From NCBI GenBank assembly GCA_004194705.1, contig SADC01001275.1:2170001-2234000 (forward strand): a DNA stretch of 64,000 bases, written 5' to 3'. Made by a program: the position numbers and the translations under genes. Below the pieces are notes generated by a model. The model saw only the letters and a list, made by a program, of their open reading frames with translations. It was not told the origin of the DNA and made no database searches. The DNA comes from Ditylenchus dipsaci (taxonomy: Eukaryota > Nematoda > Chromadorea > Rhabditida > Anguinidae). Below, in pieces: positions 13,701 through 64,000 of the stretch. The stretch's first letter is position 1; each line of letters opens with the position of its first letter.

Positions 13701-16700
13701 CAAAAAATTTCTATTTAAAAACATAAAATGTTAGATTAGTCTTTGTTACATTCTATTATTTTATTTACAAAAATGGCTTGATGCTGGCGCCTGGCGCCGT
13801 ATTTCCTTTTTTAGGCGTCGGCGCCGGCGCCGGCGCCGACGCCCGGCGCCGAATTAATTGTGGCGCCGGTGCCGGCGCCGGCGCCCGGCGCCGATTTTTA
13901 GTAGACCCGGCGCCTGGGTCGGCGCCGGCGCCGATTTTTCTCAGCGTGCAGGTATGGTGGTACCTAAAGGACAGTACTTATTCGACAATACCCAGATTGT
14001 TTATTTAACTATTTTGCAAAGCATCTGACCATGCTAGCAGTTGGATCATTCGGATCTGCCATGCACCAACTAAACCAAGTGGTCGTCCACTTGGATCGAA
14101 TTTTTTTTACGCTATTGGGAAATCCAAAACTTGTTTTTCGCACTAATTCAAGCATTCTAAGATGGTATGACAGTGCTAAAATTACGTTTTGCAAGATTTA
14201 CGAAAACTGTGAAATACCGTCAAAACGTAGTTTTACTACTGTCAAACCATCTTTAGAATGCTCGAATAGGTACAGAAAATAGGTTTTGGAACCCGAAAAC
14301 AAAAAAAATTTTTTGATCCAAATTTTCAGGCTATCCAGGTGTATATTCACCTGACCAGGAGGTACCCACCCTATTTATAGAGTTGGGTGGGTGAAATAAC
14401 AATTTTGGTCCTCAAAAACCCATTCCTGTCACAATTTTAAGTTAGAAAAAGTATTTACTATCCCCAGTATTTGAACCTGTTTGAAAATTTCAAATTGGCG
14501 GTTTTTGGGGACGAAATGACCGGGGACGAAAAGGCCAGGGGACGAAATGACCGGGGGACGAAATGACCGGGGACGAAATGACCGGGGACGAAATGACCGG
14601 GGACGAAATGACCTAGTGCCGAATTTTTTTGTCATGAAAAAAGTTTTTTTTACGCATATTTTCTTTTGCTGATAAAGTCGATTTAGAGCAAGAAAAAAAA
14701 TTGCGGCAAAAAAAGTCTTTTTTTACGGCAAGAAAAAAGGTTTGTCTATCTTTCGGACCCTTTTATTCTCGCTGTCTCCAAAAGACCGTATTTTTAAGTT
14801 TCCTCTATTAATTTGAATCTGTTCGCTAATATTAGGTCGTGTCAAGAGTTCGCAGCGTTTTTTCAAAAGCCATATTTATGGCATTGCGTTTTTACAAAAT
14901 ATTTTTAATCATCTTTTCAAAAGTTTACCACTAATTTGTAGCTGAGAATCTTGGCTACAAAATGAGTAGTGAACTTTTAAAAAATTGATGAAAAATCTAT
15001 TGTAAAAACGCAATGCCATAAATATGGCTTTTGAAAAAACGCTGCGAACTTTTGACACGACCTAATAGTTACCTCCTTCAATTCTTGAACAACTTGTACT
15101 GCTCTCTGAATGATGTTGAAACTTTTTTTAAAAAAGTTGGCTTCCTGGCCATTCACCTCTTACATTAACTCAGCCAATCACTTACATGTGATTCTAAATT
15201 GAAGGAAGTACGGTCGTTTTGCCTCATCTTGATGTTCAACTTCCACATTTTCAGACTGCTCATGAAAGTGTTCTCCATCTGCAAAATATATTGTAAAGTT
15301 TTTGCACATCCGAGAAAGGTATACCTCATTTAATTTGGATTTGACCTGGAAAGAGCCTGCACCGTGGTAGTCTTCTATTAGTCTCAGCTGCTCTAGCTCC
15401 AACTCCACCTTTCTTCCCACTCGATGGACGGCTTGCTTGAGAATTTCGCTTCTTATCTCGAAAAGGGCTTGCTTGTTGGTCACTTCTCTGGTCGGATCAC
15501 CATGCTCTTCTTGGCCATCAGTTGGTCCTGCAAATAAGTGAAAAAAGATTATTGGATTTATGGGGGGGTTAATGAACGCCACAGAGCTAGCTCCGTCTCT
15601 GTCTTCCTCATTCGTTTTTCATCTGTCAGCATCAGGGTTGAGCACGAACTCGAGATTTTTCAGCATGGGCAATGTAGGGTGCAACCCGGTGTCGGGCCGG
15701 TCCGTGCACACTCCTGTTCGGCATACAACTTTTACTTTGCCCAACATCCTCCAAGTTTTCAGTTTTCCAAAGAAGTTTTTTTTAAAACCTCAACTAGAGA
15801 ATCGGCATTCCTCACAAAAAACAGACTGGTATTTGCAATGCGGTTTTGGATAAATTAAAGGGTTCAACTAATTTTTAACCTGAATATTGGAAAATGCAAT
15901 CCAGGAGTTGACATCTTTGTAAGTGTTCTGGTCATGACATCGTGCATGTAGGATCTGGCGTTTGGCCTCTAGGTCAGCTTCCTCAAAAGACATCTGAGTA
16001 CTGTCCTTTAAGTTTTTATATGCGGTTAAGTCTATATGGCGCAATTGTTCCTGAGTGACCAACTTCTTCATCCTTGCCTGCAAATTAAGAATTGCAATCA
16101 AGAACTTCCATCTGCAACAAAAAACTTACAATCTCGTCTACAGTTAGAGGCTCCAGAGAAAGCGGCACCCTGCTCACATTAGCCATTCCGATGGGCTCTT
16201 CTGCACGGAAGACACGCTCCACCTTCTGCATGTTCCAGCGCTTCATGTTGTCTCGGTTAAAGAAACGGAATTTGTCACTGGTGGTAGATTCCTTCGGCGT
16301 TTCCAGCTGGATTAAGTCGAAGGTGGAGGAAAGAGCATGAGACAAAGTTCTAGAATATAGAAAATGCGGCGCTACCGGAGTATACCCCCCCCAAATAAAT
16401 TTTTTTTTAAGTGTTTCCAAACACCCTATATCGACTTAAAATTGCCTCAGAAGCTCGAAAAAGGCATTATTTTGTGTTCTAGTCAATAAAAAATCGAGTT
16501 TCTGGACCACCAAAAAGTACCCATTTTGACCATTTTGAAGGATTTAGGGCCATATTAGGGTGGGAAAGGACCAAAAAGGGCCAATTTAGTGTGAAAAGAA
16601 GATGTTGAACATAGTTTTATTGACTGGGGCCTACCGCATAAATAAACTCTGGTATGCATACATTTTTTATGCATCCAGAGTCACTTTCGAGTGATTTGCG

Positions 16701-19288
16701 TCTAAGGTATGTGGGTGTGCGCATCTCAACCCCAAGCAACCAAGCCCCCTGCGCCCCCGAAGGGTCGCAGGGGCTTGGTTGGTTAGAGATGCGCGCGCGC
16801 ACTTACCTTAGACATAATTCCGAGCAAGACTCTTGAACAAAAATGCATTTAGAGACTATTTTTGCCCAGCTCCAGTGACCAAAACATGCCAAAACAGGCA
16901 AATGGTCGAAATTTCAAAATGTCCAAAACTCAGTTTTTTATTAACCAGAACTCAAAAATAATGTCTTTTTCGAACTCCCGAGGCAATTTTGGGTCGATAT
17001 AGGGTGTTTAAAAACACTTCAAAAAAAATTTCATTTGGGGGGGGGGGGGTATACTCCGGTAGGGTCGAAAATGCTTATAAAGAAGCATAGACGTATCATC
17101 CTGTGAATTTAGCTTTTAAATAGTGTTTGCCATAGTTGATTTACTATGAAAAGTTCTAGCGGTGGTTGCCCAGGGGGCGTAAAAGAGGGAGATCAAGATA
17201 CCATAAGACTAGAAAAAGTCCCTTGTGCCCTCTTTTTTACTTTAATTTTGATGTCGTCGAGCTTTTATGAACCTTTAGTCGTAAGTAAAAAAGAGGGGCG
17301 TGGGATAGGTACAAGGCATTTTTTTAGCTCTATGGTGTCCCGATCTCGCTCTTTTACTCTTAATGGGCAGACACTACTAATAATTTTAATAGTGAATCGA
17401 CCATGTCAGGCATTATTATAAGAGCCAAATTCCCATGGATGCTCTTCCTAAAGGCGATTAAAAGCAAACTCACTTGTGAGCAGCCTTGTGATGCTTGTAA
17501 ACTTCGTCAAAATTACGGTTCTGTGGATCCGCTCTCTCGTCAAGGACAAAGTGAGTGTTTTTGTACGCATAGTCACGTTCTTTCAGAAGGCTCCAGGGGT
17601 TTACACTCACGTGGAACATCTATAAGACAGTAAAATTGTATAATTTATTTTCAGAGATGATTATCAGCGATACGCGCCCAGGTTTTCACCATAATATGGC
17701 ATAGTCGAAGTCCTATCAGTATCTTCTGCTATTGTAGCTTTGAAATCGCTTACCCCAACTACTGGAGTACTGGGTCCAGCTGTAGGTTGACGAGGAGAGT
17801 CACTTCTCTTCTTCTTTTTACTGCTCTTATGCTTCTTCTTGTTTTTCGGCGTTCTTGAGAATGGCTGGACCCTGAGGAATCTGATAGTTCACTACAAAAA
17901 GATATTTACTTTAAAAGCAAATTTTATTTTTAAAATAATTGTTATTGGTTTTAAATTCTTAATTTAAGATACGTCTAGCTGCAAATTGACTTTTAAAGTT
18001 TTTAAATTACACATGATTCCATAGGCACGGTTACCGTATAACCTCTATTAATCTTCCAGTGGGAATATATGTCAACCCTACGAAATATGAAAATTTGGGG
18101 TCGATCTCAAGGTTTTCAGGTGAAAATTCCGATTTTAACGGATTCGGATTGATGGAAAAAAATTAAAACGCTTTTTCTCTAAAAATGTTGATTTTTAAGG
18201 GGTTGGCGGATTCGCTGACTAAACCCGAATCCGCAGCAAATTCGTCGCGTAAACAGAACTCACCCAAATAACTTGTAAATTTCGGTAGATGGCTGTCTTT
18301 AAAAAGAAACATAAATATTTTAATATATTTTTATATTATAATAAATATTTTATAGTCCATTATTAATGAGTGTTTTTTTCCGCCGGGGTCCCCCTGTCGT
18401 TTTTCAGGTATTTATTAGGGTAAGTCAAGGGTTGGCCAGCGTATTTTAGGACTGACTTAAACAAATCTTAGACTCATGTTTAAATCAACCCTAACACATG
18501 CTGGCCAACCTTGCCTATGTCTAAAACAACAGAAAGACGAGGGCACCCTCCCTTCTTCGTGAGATAGGGCGAGATATATTTTAACAACTCTGTCATAAAC
18601 TATATAGAATTCTCGAAAATAGACATGTAGCTAGGCAGGGTCGAACTCTGGTATTTCACATCAAGCAGTGCAGATTAAACAAAAAAAAGTATCACAAACA
18701 TACCCAGAGGATGAGGAATTTCCACGATTCTTGTGTTTCTTGTGCTTCTTGCGCTTACTGCTGTGTCGTTTGCGTTTTCAGCCGATTCTTCATCCACATT
18801 ATGAACAGTTGACGGCGCCGGAGCTGGGAAGAAATCGTCGTCGTCCGACCCACTATCCAGACTGACCTTTTGATGCTGTACTCCGACCTCTCCTCCACTT
18901 TTCTCTTCATTCTCTCCACTTGTTGTTGCAATTTCTTCAATTGGTCTTCTTGGTTTTTGGCGGCAAGTGAGGACTCGTATTTTTCAACAGTTGGTTCCTG
19001 GAACTGGTTCATCATGAAATTGGCTGGCACTTTACGATCATCCTGTCCATAAGCCGGAATGGCCGGTCCTCGGTGAGCAGGAGGGGGATTGAGCATTGGT
19101 GGCGATGGCCTTCTGTAACTATTAGTGTGTGCATTGTAGCCATTACTGTTATTGTAGGCATTCGAGGACTCTGGATAATCCATATTTTGATTGTAAGGTT
19201 GTCGATGGGGATTATTGTAATTGTTGCGATTGTTATAGTTTGTACGATCAGGACGTCCATGGTGGTTGTTATGGTAGGGACGAGACAT
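4721..19288 (-). CDS. NRDE2: NRDE2-like nuclear RNA interference/exosome-linked protein, spliced
   Basis: Family role (known): NRDE-2 proteins are nuclear HAT/TPR-like helical-repeat proteins that bind the MTR4 helicase and act in nuclear RNA surveillance and, in nematodes, nuclear RNAi. Exons read from the sequence: 19288-18704, 17891-17754, 17619-17474, 16349-16130, 16077-15880, 15527-15325, 15278-15186, 15156-15073, 12317-12136, 12080-11950, 11670-11454, 11393-11268, 10649-10483, 10427-10280, 9498-9358, about 9140-9015, 7030-about 6890, about 6855-6690, about 6155-5899, 4927-4721. The N-terminus is Asn/Tyr/Pro-rich, then coiled coil, then Ser/Asp and Lys/His/Arg-rich. Diagnostic family blocks are FKTFWETCPPRIGEQGAK, a LIECGYVDRAIASVQA helix pair, LRSQLFWRPVRN, and near the end KQCPWSK followed by DEVRMLLKAD. 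Splice phases agree across junctions. Seven internal 1-nt losses break the frame: 18899-18902, 18775-18778, 17842-17846, 15484-15485, 11602-11603, 9039-9041 and 5926-5927. I read these as sequence errors. Confidence 0.85.
4989..5635. mobile_element. Foldback element with ACTTGCGGCCCG arms
   Basis: The left arm (4989-5055) has about four ACTTGCGGCCCGAC-type units and the right arm (about 5583-5632) carries the inverted units. It lies in the last intron of the NRDE2-like gene and encloses a copy of the 26-mer palindromic family (5185-5450). Confidence 0.75.
5185..5450. repeat. Dispersed palindromic repeat, family P1, copy 1
   Basis: Shares GAAGATGTTGAACATGGTTT, GCATCCAGAGTCACTTTCGA and a GC-rich hairpin (CCCTGCGCCCCGAAGGGGCG) with copies near 16600, 26262, 44432 and 53775. 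The two sides around the hairpin are inverted variants (GTGCGCATCTC / GAGATGCGCGC). No coding capacity. Confidence 0.85.
6290..6570. repeat. Inverted repeat of TTCGAGTTC/GAACTCGAA units
   Basis: Both halves carry CGAGTT/AACTCGAA and GGTGTTCA...TGAACACC units, and the same family reappears at 50410-50820. It lies in an NRDE2 intron. Confidence 0.6.
7155..8492. mobile_element. 1.3 kb element with about 285-bp near-identical inverted ends
   Basis: 7155-7440 and 8205-8492 are inverted copies over almost their whole length (for example AAGTCACCACTCTTTTTGTA at one end against its complement). The unique centre holds GTATCCGGTTGC repeats and a fragment of the P1 palindrome at about 7735-7805. No transposase frame is seen. 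The high arm identity points to recent insertion into an NRDE2 intron. Confidence 0.8.
8550..8707. mobile_element. hAT-type MITE with 8-bp target duplication
   Basis: The ends read CAGTGTTGGCAAAACTC and the complement, and the centre consists of ACTCATACTCATCC-type units in inverted order. Exact flanking 8-bp repeats GCAGAGAC lie at 8542-8549 and 8708-8715. End motif and duplication length fit the hAT superfamily. Confidence 0.9.
9560..9920. repeat. Degraded palindromic MITE
   Basis: Centred on TGATTATGGTGATCAAGGTG and an inverted partner TTCACCTTGAGCAACATAAT at 9755-9815, with the same core theme as the element at 2466-2706. The outer ends are eroded. Confidence 0.5.
10707..10947. mobile_element. 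MITE with AAAGGGGCATACCAGCGCGT ends
   Basis: The terminal inverted repeats are AAAGGGGCATACCAGCGCGT at 10707 and the complement ending near 10946. The interior includes AAGTAGGATAAGGTCATAAA, which also occurs at 26107, 40850 (part) and 50173. Full sister copy at 50055-50299. It sits in an NRDE2 intron. Confidence 0.85.
12519..14745. mobile_element. Foldback element with CGGTCATTTCGTCCCC arms
   Basis: The left arm (12615-12720) has about six tandem units of CGGTCATTTCGTCCCC and the right arm (14505-14620) has the complement. The inner flank CAATTTGAAATTTTCAAACA at 12726 is matched inverted at about 14475-14500, and the outer flank CTTTTTCTTGCCGTAAAAAA is matched at about 14725. It occupies an NRDE2 intron and encloses the GC-rich element at 13162-13956. 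Confidence 0.8.
13162..13956. mobile_element. GC-rich (GGCGCC)n element with 8-bp target duplication
   Basis: The ends are CATACCTGCACG and CGTGCAGGTATG. The flanking 8-bp repeats GTGGTACC at 13154-13161 and 13957-13964 are exact. Both arms are dominated by GGCGCCGGCGCC units around an AT-rich centre with no recognisable gene. The duplication length suggests a hAT-mobilised element. Confidence 0.85.
14835..15066. mobile_element. Palindromic MITE (TAGGTCGTGTCAAGAGTTCG ends)
   Basis: The two halves are inverted copies around a core resembling TTTGTAGCTGAGAATCTTGG. The same core occurs in the palindromes at 26723-26943 and 42888-43290. Confidence 0.8.
16371..17065. mobile_element. Foldback element in NRDE2 intron with TACCGGAGTATACCCC ends
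   Basis: The left end (16371-16480) and right end (16960-17065) are inverted, sharing CGGAGTATACCCCCCCC and CACCCTATATCGAC with their complements. The centre encloses a P1 palindrome at 16600-16860. The left end overlaps the acceptor side of an NRDE2 intron. Confidence 0.75.
16600..16860. repeat. Dispersed palindromic repeat, family P1, copy 2
   Basis: Same order of blocks as copy 1: GAAGATGTTGAACATAG, the TGCATCCAGAGTCACTTTCG block, a GC-rich hairpin, then GAGATGCGCGC and ACTTACCTTAGACAT. Confidence 0.85.
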
Positions 19289-19716
19289 TTCTGGCCTGAA
19301 AATTTGCTATTAAAGGTCACCAACCAAACAAACCAAATAATAATCCGAATAAAACATTTCGACATGGTCTTATCATCCTAACAATATCATTTATTGATTA
19401 CTGATAAGGAAAAAGTTTTAAGATGAGATTCAAGTTTTGCCTGTGCACTTAAACTGTATTCTACCATTAATAAGCCCAGTTCTCGGCGTTTGCTTTTTCT
19501 ATCGTAAAGAGAGAAAATACAATTTCACTGCAGCTTAAATCCGAAAAGCACAAAAAAGCGGCCAAAACAATAATGAAAAGTGGTAAATTTTACCAAATAG
19601 GCAGTACATTTCATACACTGCCAAAATACATTACATAATAAATCATTCTAAAACTAAAATTTCAGTAACAAATTTTGTCGTCAAAAATGAGACAGGTGAA
19701 TCAATTGTGTGATGTT
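19289..19716. other. No gene seen; upstream of NRDE2-like start
   Basis: AT-rich, with no clear promoter motif. It separates the NRDE2-like start codon from the next minus-strand coding segment. Confidence 0.4.
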
Positions 19717-20096
19717 TCATGCATAAATGTTGGACACAAAATCTGTATCTAAATACACTGTTGTCCCACCAAGAAACACCCAATTGGTTATCCAAACATA
19801 CAACGTAGTTTCTTTAAAAAATTGCTCATTTACAGGCAGAGAAAACTCTTTTTGGTCGGTGTAAAAGAGGGACAAAGGAAATTCATGCAGCTTCGCTCTT
19901 TTTCTGATAACTAGCAGCAACCACTCATCCAAAAATAGCTGCCTACAATTTCATAACTGAAAAAGACAGCAATACACATTTGTGCTTCCCGCCATTTATT
20001 TGCCTGTGTTAATTGCTTTCTTTCGAATCGACGATTTTGTTCTTCAAAATTCAATTTGAAATTTAGAACTCTTTCCGGGTGTGTGTCTGAAACAGA
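19717..20096 (-). CDS. Unrecognised two-exon coding segment with a 35-nt intron
   Basis: Reading the minus strand, a TCTGTTTCAG acceptor precedes an exon at 20096-19978, rich in charged residues (NFEEQNRRFERKQL). A 35-nt intron (19977-19943, GTGTAT...TTGTAG) follows. It joins in frame to 19942-19717, giving LFLDEWLLLVIRKRAK and ending DFVSNIYA with a stop. Removing the intron keeps one open frame of about 115 codons, better than chance in this AT-rich DNA. Any upstream exon would lie between 20.1 and 22 kb. I do not recognise the family, and the predicted piece is mixed hydrophobic and charged with no signal peptide. Confidence 0.45.
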
Positions 20097-20293
20097 TTGC
20101 ACTGAATCGCAGTACCAAATATGTGGCATTCAGTAATTAATTTATAAAATCAAAATTGCATGTATTTGATTTGAAAAAATATAGCTCTCAGCTGTCTGAG
20201 CTGAGAGCTAGTTTCTCAGCGAATTTTCAGTTATCTCAGATTTTCAAGGAGTAAAGTTTGCTAGTTTGTTGTAGTCATGACAGATTTTGGGGT

Positions 20294-20547
20294 TACCGTA
20301 TTTCCTCTAATAAGCGCGCATGCTCTAATAAGCGCGCACCCCCTACTTTGAGGGCCTATATCTCAGCTCAGAGAATTTTTATTCCAAAGCTGTTTGATAC
20401 GTTTTCTTAACTCCCACGAGCTCTACCGATTCCACTTTTAAGATTTTAGTTGAGCACCCAAAAATCTCGAAATCGAATTCCAAATTTTCCGATTTTTGGG
20501 GTTTGAATAATAAGCGCGCCGGCGCGCTTATTAGAGGAAATACGGTA
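20294..20547. mobile_element. MITE of the TACCGTATTTCCTCTAATA family
   Basis: Starts TTACCGTATTTCCTCTAATA followed by AGCGCGC and ends with the complement (GCGCTTATTAGAGGAAATAC). Interior blocks such as TTGAGCACCCAAAAATCTCG recur in related elements at 25551-25815 and 28309-28552. Confidence 0.85.
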
Positions 20548-20651
20548 AATTTGAAAATTTAAAAAAAAACCGAGCCTTCCAAGATTTTTTGCAGTCCAAT
20601 TTCGCAGTTTTTTGCAGTCCAATTTTGAGGCCCATTTTTTTTAAATTAATA

Positions 20652-20789
20652 TACCGTATAACCTTTACCCATCCCTCATGGGAATTAATTTTCAACCCCT
20701 GAAAAATTCTGAAATTGTAAATCGAAATGGCCTTAACTCTGAAATCCCAGTCAGAAAAATACGTGGATTTATAGAGGTTATACGGTAGT
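20652..20789. mobile_element. Small MITE with ACCGTATAACCT ends
   Basis: The terminal inverted repeats are ATACCGTATAACCT and AGAGGTTATACGGTA. A half copy starts near 18033 (TACCGTATAACCTCTATTAA). Confidence 0.7.
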
Positions 20790-21532
20790 CGATTCTCGGT
20801 TCAGTCTAAATTATTTTTGTATAGTTTTTTGGAATAAATGGGTCGCTTCTTTTGTGTTTAAGCCCGATTTTCTGCCATGTTTCGCAAATTTCTGTCAGAT
20901 ATCTTTCCGTTACCCTGAAATTCGACATCTTGGATTTTTTCAAGCACAAACACGTATATAATTGAAGTTGCTTCTAAAAATTTTTTGTTGTCATCCAAAT
21001 TAAAGATGATGGATTTTAGCCTGGATTTTGGCGGATTTTCGTGTTCTCACCTCATTGGTTTCGCAAATTAACTCTGAGATATCTACTGGAACCATAAAAT
21101 TATTAAAAATTATTAATAGGTTCAAACACGATGCAGGCGCCAATAGGCGCCTGTTACCCCTTGTATGCAAGGTGTCCCAAATTCGTCCCGGTTTTTGTTT
21201 GGCAATAACTTGCTTATTTTTTGATCATTTACCGAGATTTTTGTTTATTAGAAAGAGAGAACGTTAGGCTTTTGTTTGACACTCCACTTGCTGTTTTTCG
21301 TTTAAAATTTCATGTTTTGCTGGCTGGTCAAAAATTTTGGTAATTTTTTCTGACTTTCCAGAACCACTGAATATTCTTTCGATCAAAAAGTGTGAACAGT
21401 GTTCTGCTTTGCAATGAACGGCTCTCTGATGCAAGTTCGAAGAGAATATAAGAGAAAGTCAGGAAGAAACACTAAGAAGCTGAATGATGCATGCGAACCA
21501 GATCACTGTTCACATTTTTTGCTCAATAGAAT
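20790..21532. other. Upstream region of kinesin-13, no gene seen
   Basis: AT-rich, without a convincing reading frame. An 80-codon plus-strand frame near 21028 has no domain signature. Confidence 0.35.
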
Positions 21533-21693
21533 GCCGTATTTATTCTAATAGAGCGGCCGTCTCTGATGGAACGGCCCTTAAAGGCCAAACTACGGGTAAA
21601 CCATGTTTAATTGCATTTTTAACATGAAGTCGAAAAAAAATTTTGAAGGTTGAAACATAAAACGGCCGGCCCTTCTATTAGAATAAATACAGT
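21533..21693. mobile_element. MITE with GCCGTATTTATTCTAATAGA ends
   Basis: GCCGTATTTATTCTAATAGA at 21533 pairs with CTTCTATTAGAATAAATACA near 21672. It is a variant of the TACCGTATTT family, lying about 280 bp before the kinesin-13 start codon. Confidence 0.75.
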
Positions 21694-21974
21694 ATTAAGT
21701 TATTCTAGAAAGGTAGAAAAAACCACTTGAATTTTTTTTAAATAAAGTGCTGAAATTAGGCAATAAGGGTAACCGATTCTCATTAAAATTATTGCTGGGT
21801 ACTGGCTCAGAAGTCTCACTATAGCGAGATACTGTACTGGATTTCACAGAATTGACGCGGCAATTCACACACAACCGTCTAAAATTTCTTAAAAATTTTA
21901 GGTCTTTAACCAAAAACAAATCTCGATTTTCGGAAGTGTTTTTCCTTTCTTAATATTCGTTTTGGAGCAGCGCA

Positions 21975-63940
<41,966 letters not shown>

Positions 63941-63941
63941 A

Positions 63942-63947
63942 AATAAA
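63942..63947 (+). promoter_or_regulatory. Candidate polyadenylation signal of kinesin-13
   Basis: AATAAA directly after the TAA stop at 63938-63940, with a second overlapping AATAAA and a T/G-rich stretch downstream. Confidence 0.5.
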
Positions 63948-64000
63948 AATATTTTGTATTTGGTGAAGTATTGATATTCAAACAGATGGATCACTCTCCC

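Noticed and set aside
13778..14008. Gly/Ala-rich open frame
   Set aside because: Translation of GGCGCC units in the MITE-like element.
19012..19381. Open frames antisense to and overlapping NRDE2 exon 1
   Set aside because: Shadows of the Asn-rich coding exon; biased Ile/Val/Thr composition only.

Overview
This 64 kb window is AT-rich animal nuclear DNA, probably from an invertebrate. It carries spliced genes with GT-AG introns, some only 35 to 50 nt long, and a kinesin-13, an NRDE2 and a type-I DnaJ gene. A dense load of eukaryotic transposable elements fills the rest. I see no bacterial, plasmid or phage architecture and no CRISPR. I cannot name the species.

Layout. 0-4.7 kb: foldback and palindromic repeats with one possible exon. 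4.7-19.3 kb (minus strand): an NRDE2-like nuclear RNA surveillance gene of at least 19 exons, with introns full of inverted-repeat elements. 19.7-20.1 kb (minus): a small unrecognised two-exon coding segment. 22.0-63.9 kb (plus): one complete kinesin-13 (KIF2/MCAK/KLP-7 class) gene of 24 exons, read from its N-terminal domain through the motor to the C-terminal coiled coil, with a polyadenylation signal after the stop. NRDE2 and kinesin-13 are divergent neighbours.

The 20.4 kb intron of the kinesin gene (27.9-48.3 kb) holds most of the other content. It contains an intact-looking spliced Merlin transposase with terminal inverted repeats (30.8-32.1 kb), a PIF/Harbinger remnant, a Mutator-like (MULE) transposase with tandem-repeat ends (33.1-35.8 kb), and an antisense DNAJA-type co-chaperone gene without a visible J domain (37.5-38.9 kb). 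It also holds a second, damaged MULE (43.9-46.4 kb) and many MITEs. Later introns carry a Tigger/pogo remnant (48.8-49.4 kb), a TIR element with an orphan ORF (56.5-58.1 kb), and a nest of elements at 58.5-63.5 kb. The innermost member of that nest is a Gag-protease-integrase LTR element with no reverse transcriptase.

Two patterns run through the window. First, nearly every coding frame is interrupted by exact 1-nt losses, mostly in short homopolymers and never by a matching gain, which looks like long-read assembly error rather than gene decay. Second, many unrelated foldback elements are built the same way, with tandem repeats in inverted arms, and they repeatedly host other transposons.
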